Below are positions 23,462 through 35,539 of a DNA stretch of 64,000 nt, piece by piece. Within the stretch, counting starts at the first letter, position 1; each line of letters starts with the position of its first letter. A model generated the notes under the pieces. The model worked only from the letters and a program-made list of their open reading frames with translations, ran no database searches and was not told the DNA's origin. Source of the DNA: Polytrichum commune (Eukaryota; Streptophyta; Polytrichopsida; Polytrichales; Polytrichaceae). Location of the stretch: the NCBI GenBank assembly GCA_950295325.1, contig OX485805.1, positions 21,563,501 to 21,627,500 on the forward strand, in the 5' to 3' direction. A program made the translations under genes and the position numbers.

Positions 23462-25651
23462 GTGGATGTATGTCAGCATGCAGCCTGTTCGAGGAGCCTT
23501 CAAGCATGTCCAAGGACGACGAAATATTCATAGCCCTAGTCAGACTATACCATGCACACCAGAGGATCTTCTTAGGATTCCTGAGGCAACTGGTACATTC
23601 ATCAGATGACTGTCATTAAATGTAAAGATTAATTGAGCAATTTAGTAATTTATTAATAGTATAGATTTGGATTTTCAATAGTTAATACTAATATGTGATC
23701 TTTTGTTTGCATTGCAGTTAATAATACACATTCTTTTAGGGCAGCATTCAGGAGTCCGTTAAATCGGCGGTCCAAGCGTTCCAATAGCCAGCATGTGTCA
23801 TGTACACAAGTGCGTCTTAGTGAGAATACACCTCCTCGAGATCAACCTTATCCTAATCCATTACCATCTGGTAATCATCAAAACTTTCTTGAATTGATTT
23901 TCTTAAAAGAAAATAGTTTGTTCTATTTTTTGTACAAAGCCATTAAGATAAGCCATGTGATAGATATAATTATCTAAAAAAATAGTTGGTTTACTAATTC
24001 CCTACCAAGTATTTTAGTAATTCTCAACTAAGTAATTTTCCTTATTTGAAGTTGTTGGAGGCAGCTCCCGTGTGATGGCAACTCCAACTGCTCAGATTTC
24101 AAGAGGGGATGAAGGGCATCCGGATCTAAGTCATTGGGTTTCTGAGGAGGTAATGTTTTCATAATTACTTAAGTTGAGTTTTTTTAATTCTCTTTTGAAT
24201 TTGTTTGTTTTATTATTTTCTTATTGAACTACCTTGTGACTACAGAGGGAGTCCCCAATTGATGATGATGGTGTTGTGAGAACCATGGGCAATACAGTGA
24301 TTGTTAATAAGTCAGCATTTGAGAAGCTGCGGAGTGAACAACTAAAGAAGCTCACCTCTGTTCAAGCTAAGCAAATTGCAGTACTCACTGAAGCGCTCAA
24401 ACAATATCAAGAGAAGAGTGATATTCCACATTGCTGCCAAGTTATGCATGTGAAGGTAAATTCTTTTATGATTTATCTTTTGCTTTACATTAATTTTTCC
24501 CTTTATTAATTAGAATCTAAATTTGGATTAGTTATAATGTACAAACTCATTCTTTACTAATGATAATCATATTTAGAATGACTATTTGTAGAAGGATTAT
24601 TCATGATTTGTTTGGCATACATATTCACTAATGTAAGGTTTTTTATGACATAAAATTATGACAGACGTGGCTACTAAACTCTTGTATGGGAGCCATCCGT
24701 TTTCCACCTTGTACCCATCTGAGGAGGTGGTGAAGGAGTGCATCCTTTCAGGTTTTGATATTACTGAGGAAGATTTAGCGACACGGGCCAAATTTGATAA
24801 GGAATGGGGCCCTCTAGGTGAAGGAAAGCAAGGTAGCTTACAACATTTTGCTATGAAGAATATACGAGATAGGCGTGGTCTTATGACTAGTGAGTTGCGG
24901 AATGAATTCTACCGTTTGATAGATCATCCAAAACCAGAGGATGATGTGGATGGTTCCAAAATTGAAGCATGAAAGGAATATTTGTGTGCTTCATACAAAG
25001 GTAGGCCTTCTGGAGAATTCAAATTCATTTTGAATATGCAAGTTTTAATTTTTTTTTTCCAAAGTTGGAGACATATTAAAAGTATGTGTAAATGTATGGT
25101 TGTAAGAATCTTTGTTGTTTTTTTCTTTTTCTTATTGCTCTTTCTTTTTTTTGAATCAAATAGGGAACACATGGCAAAACGGCGTTAATGATAATGGTGT
25201 AGTGGATCCCTATGGGTCAAAAGCAATTCATGGTGCTATTGGTAGGGTGCTACATGGGGCACACTATGACCGTTCAAAACCTGTCTACATCACCCAGGAG
25301 CAGTTTGGTTTTTTCATATACGTGGTGAGTTCAATTCTTCTATTCTATGTGATTTTATTAATTCATGGTTGTGCATGAATTTTGAATTAATTCAACTTCT
25401 TGTTTAGTTCAGGTTTTTTTCAAATTGAATTTAATACAAATTATATTTTGAATTTATTTTACTAACGGAGTTTTTTTTTTCAATGGGAGTGGTACATGTA
25501 TAGATACAACTTGCAGCTTTGGGAAGAGACATGAAATTTGGCCATCCATCCATGCATTTTTGGCTTATGAAGCAACTGGAAGAGTCAGTTCTTCCGAAGA
25601 TGAGGAACATGCGACGATTAATAATTGTAGAGAAACAATGATTTTGTATTA
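23462..25651 (+). pseudogene. Multi-exon gene of unknown function, divergent from the Plavaka-like transposase
   Basis: Exons with good splice signals are 23462-23592, 23718-23870, 24052-24149 and 24246-24455 (all phase-compatible). An open block follows at about 24661-24969 (contains LLYGSHPFSTLYPSEEVV), then about 25165-25323 (WQNGVNDNGVVDPYGSKAIH) and 25503-25651 (DMKFGHPSMHFWLMKQLEES). The fourth exon has a helical, Lys/Gln-rich segment. The fifth block does not splice cleanly to the fourth and has a TGA at about 24970, just before KEYLCASYK, where a TGG would restore the frame. I do not recognise the family. Its divergent orientation next to the transposase suggests a second gene of the same element; a decayed host gene is the alternative. 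Confidence 0.55.
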
Positions 25652-26407
25652 GTTGGACATTTAGGCGTGATTTGTTTTTGGAACTCATTGATTTGATTGA
25701 TTGTTGATGATTTTTTACCCTCACAGAAATAAATTGAATTTGGCATTTGGCAATTGAAAGATATTAAAGATATTATAGGTTTTTGGAGCCTTTTGTAACA
25801 TTTATGATTTGACTCATTTATTCAATTTTTACCAAATTTGTGGTTGATGCAAGATTCTCAAAATAATTTAATTAATTTAAAATTCAATCATATATTTCAA
25901 TGTTGAGATTATATATTTGGATTGTAATTGTATTGGTACTTATATAATATTTGTTGGCTGTGATTGAAATAATATCAAATGTGAACTTTAATAAAAATGT
26001 CAAAGTTGATACTATGTTAATATTTGGTATTTATTTTAATTTGTAATTATTAGTTGTAATAATAAGAAATAAATGGATGAAGAGTTTAGTATTATTTTAA
26101 TTATCATTTGTTTCAAATTTGATTTTTATAGTGTATTTATAGTATTAACTCAATAGTCAAATGTTTCAGTGTGTTTACAGTGTTAAATCAATTGTTGAAT
26201 ACCTCACTACTAACTCAGTCGACAATCAAGTTGATATTGAGTTGGCGCTAAAAAAACACACCCCGATAATCCAAATGAAATAGTACTCAAAAATTACCAT
26301 TTTAGTGTTGATTTTGACACTTTGGAAGTTTGTGATGAAAAGGAAGCGTCTTCCACGTGGAGTTGATAGCCTTGTTACTATCATTGAACGTGGTTACGAT
26401 GCGAACT

Positions 26408-26589
26408 GGCAAGTTATGCTCAAGGTGAAGAACGTCGTGATGTACGTCACAGGGAGGGTCTGCAAGCGAATCGTGAAGCATTAGACCGGCAGCTAGAGTC
26501 ACAGGAACGAATTGCAACTGGGTATACTACCGCCTTCCTTGGAATTGCTGATGGTCTACGAGAAGTAGCACGTAGATCCAATTAGTAGT
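26408..26589 (+). pseudogene. C-terminal exon of a transposon-type accessory protein (Myb/SANT-like tail)
   Basis: One frame reads LASYAQGEERRDVRHREGLQ and on to GIADGLREVARRSN before a TAG stop. The Arg/Glu/Gln-rich helix resembles the tails of Myb/SANT-like proteins carried as second genes by PIF/Harbinger elements or of trihelix factors. No DNA-binding domain is visible upstream. The assignment is tentative. Confidence 0.4.
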
Positions 26590-27321
26590 TGTTATGCACA
26601 CCTTGGGCTTCATTTCTGCTGCAGTAGCAACATTCACAACATATCGTTTCAATGTAAATATGGTGAATGCAATCTTTGTTTATTTAGAATAAAAGAACTG
26701 CATGATTCCTGAAGAAGCTGTGTAACTTTGCAAAAAAAATGTGTTCCTGTTTTGTACAATCTCGTCGCTACAATCTGCAATTTTGGCATCAGAAGAAATT
26801 ATGATACAATTAGAAGATTGCAAGAGCTCCGCCTCACCCACTTCTCTTGTGGTTGAAGACTCAAGAGAACTCTATCCTTGATAACCGGGAGGAGGTTGCT
26901 AAATGGGCCCGGATTGGAGAAGATGGCAGTAGCTAGTTGGCACATACGAACCCTATCCCACCATATTTCCCTCTACATTTGGACAAATTTGTCCTATTCA
27001 CACTAAAATATGGTGGGCAAGTGGCTCAAATGGAAACTCACCCTTATTGCAAGAATAGCTCGTCATCTAATTCCTCTTGCCAATCATGTAGTCCATAGGC
27101 TATACAACTAACCTTACTTAAGAGTCAGTTCTTACTCAAATTATTGAAGCAAAGCTCATGAGACATTTAGACCCATGTAGTCCCATTCATGAAGGGTTTA
27201 CATTGTTCATTTTCGTTGCCTATTCACCATAAAATCGACTTATGGACTGGTTAGTAGGTGTGCAACTTAACCGAACATCAAACGCACATTTTCTTTGAAT
27301 TTCTTATAATACCTTATGTTC

Positions 27322-27820
27322 AAGTCTGATTGGTCACAGCTTTGCATAAATTAATTTCCACATCATCTTTAAAAATGTTCCAACCAATCACATGATTACA
27401 TGTGGCACTTTTTGGCGCATTTACACTTGATCTGACCAACACATAGGATAGAAGATAGTGGAGATTTCCAATTTTGTTTGGTCAAATTATTTTGAAGTTA
27501 AATGAGGGAAATATAGGTTCAACTAATTAAGTTGCTTCATTGCAAGCTGAGAATCTAAAAAGCATTAGGTACTGTAAGATTCACTTGGACCAAACTCGGA
27601 CTGTACAGTAGCTTGGAAGTCCCAGAAGCTCCAAAGAAACAATGATTTTGGCAAGGTACAGTCAAGTCGTTCTATATATCTCTATTTATTTCATCTATGC
27701 TTCTCATACTATAAGCCCCTGAACAATATCCCATATATAATCAGAGAAATAAAGTTTTATAGAGATGCCAGATGACTCCTGTATATTATACTAAAACAAG
27801 AAAATCTACCATCCCTCTTT
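27322..27820 (+). repeat. ~490 bp direct repeat, right copy
   Basis: It matches 18430-18890 in the same orientation. The right copy has an extra ~55 bp after CACTTGGACCAAAC. Just upstream, 26990-27050 weakly resembles 13990-14040 (ATGGAAACTCACCC). Confidence 0.8.
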
Positions 27821-29443
27821 CCTTGGAATGGTCTCCTAATTTTCCTCCCCCCTTTCTTACCTTATGCATACTTTGGGTCTTCCCTTGCCCTCGTAAACAT
27901 TGTGTTCAACTAAGATCTAGTAAGTTCTGACATTATGAATGTGGTCCAAGATAAGTTCAAAAATATAAAAAATTCATTTCCAACCTTCATTAATACAATG
28001 TATCTTTCAATTCAGTTTCAGTGGTCGCAATTGTCCAAGGGACGGGCACCTGACCTATCAAGTGCATACGCCGATTCTGTGTACCCTTATCCCTAGATCC
28101 CATACTCCTCATTGCCTTTCTCATTTATATAGGGCTCCCAAGGGCCCAGACTAATGATCTCAAATGGAACAAGGCCCACATATTTGCATCATCTCAGCTG
28201 ATGAGACAATCCTTTTCACCTCCACATGCCTGCCTGTAAATTGCACTCTCTTGGAGCTTCTCAACCCTCTCCTACTTGAAGGTAATCCTACAACGAATTC
28301 AGACAAGCCTGTGAAATTTGAGGTATTTGTCTAGACTGGTACTACTCAATTTCCCAGTACTTTCATATTACAGTTCATCAAAGCCTCGCAAAATAACCTT
28401 GCCCAATACTTGAGTCCTGATCAGTTTGTTTGCAGAGATATTCGAAGATAGACTGCATCAGAAGTTGACTAGAATTATGGGCTGCTTTCATTGGTAAACG
28501 CATGCTCTATTTCTTCTAATTAGTGCGGATTACAATTTGGAACATCCAGTGCAAACTGCTAACAGAGAATGTGCCTGTTTGCCGTGAATGTTTTGTTATG
28601 TCCTATAAAGTACATACAATCTATTTGTGTTGTACTTGTTAAATATTGCATCCTTAACAAATAAAAACTTGATGCACTATATGACTTAGCTCGAAATGGT
28701 TTCCACACTAATTGAAACAAAGGTGGCGTAGCCCACATAACTGGACACCATGGATTGACTAGCATTTCAAGTTTTGTTGATGCACAAGAATGACAGTAAA
28801 ATGTCATGTAGCTACTAGAACCTTTTGTGAATATAGAACACATTTTTGAGTTACTTTATATTCAAACTGCACAAAAAAGAAGCAATTTGCTTCAGCAGGA
28901 AATGCTACTGTAGTTTGGGAATACAGGTGACAGAAAGATAATCAGAGCTCAAGCAAATTGCTGGTAAGATTCTCTTACATGAGGAATATGTGGCATGAAG
29001 ATGACACCAGCTGAGGTTTCGTTCCTCAGATCATCTTTTGCTCAGGCCAAAACTTTGTGGCAACCACCAAGGCCATCCAAAGCACCCCAAACCAAATTCA
29101 TCCAAAGCTGCCCGTGATTTATTTGTATGGTTTGAAACCTTCGCTTCTACATTAAATTGAGTCTCGAACTTCAATCAAACTCAAATCTACACACATGCAC
29201 TAATTTGAAAGCCTACCTGAGCTGAATTCAGTTTCATTTGAATGACCTTGGCAGTTGTCAAGAAGACATGGCCCATTTCTCATCATCTCTGATAGCCACG
29301 AAGCTTTGGTTGAAACGGTCCGATAAGTGCAACCTTGTGCTGCTACTGGAGAATAAATTACATCTACATTTGAGAAGTGCGATTCCTCTCGTACAATCAA
29401 TTCCAGGTCAGGAAACAAACATCCAGTAAATGTCATGATCTCA
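27821..29443. other. Intergenic stretch between repeat and lipase gene
   Basis: No gene seen. The right end should contain the 3' UTR and poly(A) site of the leftward lipase gene. Confidence 0.5.
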
Positions 29444-32400
29444 CTAGTGCCTGGTTTGCAAGACTGATGTGAGCCAAGAATCCTTTAGTTCCTCAGGCCA
29501 GTTGTAGGTCTGTAACAGAGACAGTCAAAATGTCAGCCCTAAACTTTAGGAAATGCCCAGAAACTGCAAGGCAAAGGTCGTCACATAGAACATTTGAAAA
29601 GGTTGCACCTTGACAAGTTCAAAATCACAAAAAAGTTCAGTCACCTGAATTGATCCTTGAAAGAAACATCTAGACTGCACACAAATCAATGGCTGGAGTT
29701 ACCTTCAGGTGCTTTGCCAATTTCAAAACAGAGTGATTGGTGGCTGTTCCTGATGATGAGAGAACAAGGCGCTCAAACCTTCCTTCAGCTGAGGGCACTA
29801 TGCGTGCTCGAATAGGACGATGCCCTGGTCGACCTGGTTGCTTGTATACAAAATGAAAGATTTTGCCTGGTGGATATAAACGCCGAGTATCCTTTGAGAC
29901 TCTACTTTGAAATGCTTGCCTTAACCAATAGATAAACACCACTGCACCAGTTCTGCCCATAGAATACACCCCAAGACAATTTATTAACCACTTTATACAG
30001 CAAGCAAAAAGCTCTTGCGTAATAGTTCCAGTCTTCACAGTATTTGAGGGCTGGATTTAGGCTGTAACAACCTTGTTGTTGAAAAACGAAATGCCCATCA
30101 AAGTACTGTCGCTGATTATAGCACATAGGGCTATGAAGAATAATAAAAGTTGAATTTCTCAATTACACCAAAATATTACGCTTTGACCAATCTCTATGAA
30201 GATTTGCAGTCATGCATCTGCTTGGTTGGAGGAAGCTTTATAATTCAAGGGAGAACAGATGTTTTCCACGTTGCTGGGTTGCAACACTAATTTCCTACAG
30301 AAGACAATCACATTTCAATTGACCAACAACTGAAAGGGACCACATAGGAGGCAGGCACAAAGTGAATTGAATTTCTGACGTTTTCCAATATAGATGAAAG
30401 TGGACTACATGTCGTTTTTAGAAGCTTATCTTTAATGAACTACCAATTGCATTGTATAGAACATTTTTGATAATTTTGCGAGTCACTTCACTGAAGTCCA
30501 GAACTGCATTCAAAGTGGCCCTGATTTGCATTCTTTCATGGACAAGAATGTGCTTACATTGCAAACGTGAGTAAGAACACTCGTTTCACAGATTTTGTTG
30601 AAACTCTTGGTAGAAAATCATCCTGTAACACTCACATAGGCAACAAATTAAGGCCGGGCACCTCAGAACATGTACTGAAGATGATGAAGCCCATTGGTGA
30701 GAATTTAGACTACTGCATGACAAGTAGAATCATCATTTCTGCTACTGGAACATTCACAATGTATTTTTTGCAGTAGGGAAGAATGTGCCCAGAAACGCAC
30801 ACTAACAGGCACCACCTATGCATCCCGTTCACCCTCAAATGTAACAACTCCTGTCCTTCCTACTCCCAAGGTTTTCACATGTGTCTTAAACAACAAACAG
30901 ACACATTGCAACAAGTTCAGCCACCATACCGCTGCAAGTATACGCAAGCAATTTTCAAACCAGAGAAGTGGGATCATTTACACAATCCCTAAGTCGATGT
31001 TCATTGTGAAACTTGCCTGGTATACCACGCTGTTGATATATGGAGCATATTTGATGGCTAAATCAAGTGACATGACTCGAGGTGGGGCAAACACAAATGC
31101 ACAAATTCGATCTGGGCTGATGTTCCCCAACACCTCCAAGTTGTTCAGTAAGAAAACTGTCAACAAGGCTGCTACACCAGCTCCAAGAGAGTGTCCTACT
31201 ATCCTTAGTCGATATCTGCATAACATAGTTGGTCACTTCAATAATGCATACGTATTCTGCCTATTGCATCTACAAAGAATGAACCTTAACCACCATCCAC
31301 AAACCCGTGAAGAGTTGTACACTTTCCATGCTAGTAGAATTTAAGTTGCTTACAAGGCAGAAAGGTGTACACGTAGGTCAGGCATACCCATTGTTGGAAC
31401 GAAGTTGCTCATTTAGAACAGGTCCTATATGCTTAACAGCCCATTGAGCAGGCCCAAACATGCCATGGTGTACATAGCCCCCATCAAACGCCTGCAAACA
31501 AATTGCAATGAAGATAATGAACCAGAGATATTTAATGTGCTCATCCCAATACAAAGTTCAATGGCAAAGCTACCCAACCTAATCCTCATCGTTCACAAAT
31601 GCTTCAAAACAGGATCACGTATCATCAGATAAGGTGATGAATGCCAACCTCCTCACCCTTGCGATTGTTCATGAGGGCAATATAGTCTCGCCGATGTAGG
31701 AGGTTGAGACCTCGGATATAGACAGCTACTTCCTTATACTCGTGGTCCACATATACAAAATAGGGTGGGCATTCTCCAGCACCAGTTGGCTGCTGCAAAG
31801 CAACAACTCCCTTGCAATCAAAGTGAGGTTCGTGCTTACGTATAGGTTTTACCAATTCGTCCATACTATTTCCATATGCTCCAAGTATCTGCAAGAAATT
31901 ATACAAATTGGTAAATAGATCTTATGTGAATTAGAGAACTGTTCACAACCGCAAGGACTATTTTTACAAGTATCATCTGCCACCTGAACTTTACACTCAT
32001 GTTATGAGACAAGGAACCCCATTGAGGCAGAAGAGGCAATGTTTGTAATGAAGGCCAACCCCCCCCCCCCCCCCACCCCCCAAAGAGCACTGGAACCTGT
32101 GTTTACAATATGGGCTTATGTGATGTTAGGGGTACACCATCCTCACCTATGTAATCCACAAGTATATTTGAGAAGGGAGGAGGAGGATGTGCAGTCAATA
32201 GCGCTTGTCCTCGTTTATGGAAACTTGGGGCACTTGAACCTAGAAAACCCCATACAGCACTTAGGTATCTCTAGGGCTTGGATACAGTACACAGAACTTA
32301 GATATCTACGCAGAAACCAAATTTTGTTGTAATAGTAAGATAGGTCTGAAGAGGATCGGTCAAAGCTTTACTTATTCTCAAGAATTGAAGCCAGCGTTCA

Positions 32401-33888
32401 TGTCATTTTCGGCATCCTACTTCCAAAATTGGGAAGTATACAGCCATGTTGATGCGGAAGCCTTGTCTATGTGATATCAAAATGGTGCCTTCAGATCCGG
32501 AGACTCATTTTATGTTTTCTTACTATCTTCAATGACTCTTCACTTACCCAGCTGGGCGTCCCCCGCGTTTCTTACTTACTTTCATCAATATTTGTAGTGT
32601 GAAGTATCCAACACTATGGACAATGCCATGTATCGGTTCAATGACAGGCAACTCCACCCTTTCAGAAAGAAATCCAGCCGGCAATAGTGAAGATACTCAC
32701 CCTTACACAGTGGCGAAAAATGTCCTTAATTATGACAGATGATGCCGTTGGACAACCCTGAGAATCCAAAGAGCCTTTCCAGAATATACGTTTGAAACCA
32801 AATTTTCCTTTGACATTTCCAATCAGGTCCTCATCGCCAATCTCTTCCCAGTGCTTCTCTTCCTCTTTCCTTCTCTCCGCTCTCATGGTGAAATAGTTCT
32901 TGAAGCTTTGTGCAGCATTTAATTTTTTTCCCTGCTGTCCAATTGGAGACAATTGTGGGACTGTGCCCGTCACAGGAATTCCTTGAAGCGCTGCATGCGG
33001 TTGACCTTGAGGCCCTGAGATTACACATTCCCCTGGATGTAAGATTATCACATCAATGTCAAGTGGATAAACCTCAAGAGTACATTTCTCACAAATCTTT
33101 AAAATCTCTAAGGTAAATGATCTTGGGTGAACCTATGTCAGAGGCAACAACTGACCAAACGGATATTTCAACGAATCGCGTCCTTCTAAGTCGAGGTGTC
33201 ACACTCTTCTGAAACATGCTAGCAATCTATGAGGAAGATAAGATATAAAAGAGCACAATATTTGAAGATTGGGTTTGGATTCATTCAAGCAAGAATTTGA
33301 GGATTCGGATAGAGACACATAAGACAACAGCAATGTGCGACAAGCTAACGGTCCTGAACCTTGATGACCAGTAGATCTGCATGGCAGACATCTAGATTAC
33401 ATTACTATAGATCTACATATTTCTCATCTATCAAGCTTTATGTTGTATACCCATATTATTCTTTAGACGGAGAAATATTGAATAACACAAAGATTTTACT
33501 TAGTGTAATGTAGACACCTGAATTTGAGAGCACAATGCCAAAGGTTGAGGGCATTAGCTTACATAAAGACCGCCAACTCTCAACCACAGATTCGTCCAAA
33601 AATGCATGCCACACTATTTGCGTCTAGATATTTACGCTCAGCAGATTGACCATTTGTGCAAATTGACTTCCTCCTACCTTTCTCTGCAGGCATGGAGTCC
33701 GATACAATGCTATTGGCACCGGCTCTGTTTGAATTTCGGACCTCCTCATTTCTTCTTTGAAGCCGTCGCTCTTCTTCCTCTTCAAATTGGTCTATAAAAC
33801 TACCATCTTCACACAGCTTACTGACAGTAACATCACGAAGCTTGTCACAAGCACCCCCAAAGACCTTGTCATGTTCTCCTTCCGACAT
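29444..33888 (-). CDS. Class 3 lipase (mono/diacylglycerol lipase-like, alpha/beta hydrolase)
   Basis: Seven exons join in phase: 33888-33678, 33107-32701, 31888-31649, 31491-31388, 31215-31017, 30622-30558, 29952-29703, plus the last at 29509-29444 (eight segments in all), giving about 513 residues. The nucleophile elbow is GHSLGAG with S330. The Asp is probably in DDFLPR, the first residues of exon 30622, and the His in ATNHSV near the end. DGGYVHHGMF and APPRVMSLDLA are conserved with Arabidopsis At4g16070. A hydrophobic segment (VFLLTFAITGAVVFIYWL) follows DDFLPR and suggests membrane association. The intron after SVVYQ has a GC donor (CAG|GCAAGT). The first 206 residues are polar and charged, with EEEEERRLQRRNEE, and unlike the Arabidopsis N-terminus. 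The ATG at 33888 follows a splice acceptor (TTGCAG|G), so an upstream leader exon exists, and a different coding start there cannot be excluded. Confidence 0.83.
32058..32081 (+). repeat. Poly(C) tract in a lipase intron
   Basis: A run of 17 C, one A, then 6 C. It is likely to be length-variable and prone to sequencing error. Confidence 0.9.
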
Positions 33889-35500
33889 CCTGCAAGATCA
33901 ATTTGAGAGGAGTGCGCTCCTGATAAACAAGGATTTTACTTCCGATGTCCAAAAAACAACTAAGTATTACTAGTCCGACAAATCGTAATTGTGCAACATA
34001 ACAACTTGGCCTCCATAGCCACCAGGAAATCTGCAGGCTACGTTGTCTTCAGGACATCTGTCATCCAAACTTCTCAAGCACACGGGACATATCCGTTCAG
34101 TTTCTCACATCTCTATCCCCAGAAACATGTGAGCCACTGCCTAGCATGGTAAGAGATGCAGCACAAGTAATGAACGTGAGCACCGCAATGCTATTATCCA
34201 ATGAACTCCCTCTTGCTCTCTTCCATGAAGACTTCAGAAACCCCCAACCTCAATACAAGGAACGATGTAAACAAAAACTCAAGTTTCTCAATGCCGAGGA
34301 ATTTGCAATTCAAAACTGATATCATAGTCAAGCTCGTACTTGAGTGTAAGAAGTACGCCGCTAAGTAAGAAAAAACTTTTTGAAGGCATTGAATCCATGC
34401 AAACCTCTTCATCTCGAGACTTCAGTAAGAAAAATGCCTCAAAAGTTGAGGAACCTCGCTAGACTTCTTCCTCCAGCTAAAACCAAATGCCACAACGACG
34501 TCATAGAGAAGCCGGTCGTCAAATAACATTTCCGATTTCATAAAACCAATAGACTATTGGGAGGCTTTGTTGGTGCAGTGTGGACAATATTTCAGTTGAC
34601 TTCCTTGCAGATCAATTTTGAACATCAGTCGCCATGAATTTGGCCTGAAGCGTGTGCTTCTTAGCACGCACCCCCATACTTGGCAGTTGGAGATTCGATA
34701 GCCTCGCTGCGTAATATGCCACTATACATATACATACATTGCAGGAGAAGCTGTAAATTTGGGGGGCTCTTACTTCGTTCCTACCACGAGAGGTTTCTAT
34801 TAGTGAGAAATTTTGCAGTTAAATTAGTGAGCGCGTTCACAAATAAATCTGCAACACCATTGGCCTTCCAGGTCCTCAAGTTTAAAGATCTCTTTCTAGC
34901 TGGAAATTGCACTACCATTGCCTCAACTACGTCTCAAGTCAGCTAAGGTATCTCCTCGGTAACCGCATAAGCACAGCCACTGCCACTGGTGACAAACTGT
35001 TGAATATAGTGCCTACAAAAAGCACGTCTAAGCGACTCTACCACAACTTTCACTTCTGCCTCATGTTCTCGATTGAATTTCCATGATGCTGAACAAATAT
35101 CACCAATATGCTGATCACCTACTTGGAAGAAAAGTCCCGTTCAAACAATCCATAAATGTCTGGTGCGCGCCTGGTGACAGCGTCACAGACACCTTGAGTT
35201 CCACAATGCTTGAAGACAGAATACGTCACATAGGACTCTCATTGAAGCTCACATGGGGACTACATTAGAAAAATACCTTATCGACAGCAATCCCTCAAAA
35301 AGCGCAAGCAAAATTCTCAGATAATTTCCTCATCACGGGACTTTCCTTTGTAAATCTCTACTAACCGAAGGGCTTACCAATCACTATATCAATCCAAGAT
35401 ATCATACCAAATTTTCCTTTTGAAAATCTCTGCTAACCAATCACAAAACATGCACAAACCAATCACTCCAAGACAGAGCATGTCACGCAATACGCTCATT
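33889..35500. other. Upstream region of the lipase, probably a long first intron
   Basis: The acceptor in front of the lipase start codon implies an intron running to the right. No coding sequence was recognised here. Confidence 0.4.
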
Positions 35501-35539
35501 CAAGACTGCAATCGAAAACACACCTTGCCGACAGCGGTT

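Noticed and set aside
33181-33255. Open minus-strand segment between two lipase exons (RRTRFVEISVWSVVAS)
   Set aside because: No splice choice keeps it in phase with both neighbours, whereas exons 33888-33678 and 33107-32701 join directly in phase. I left it as intron.
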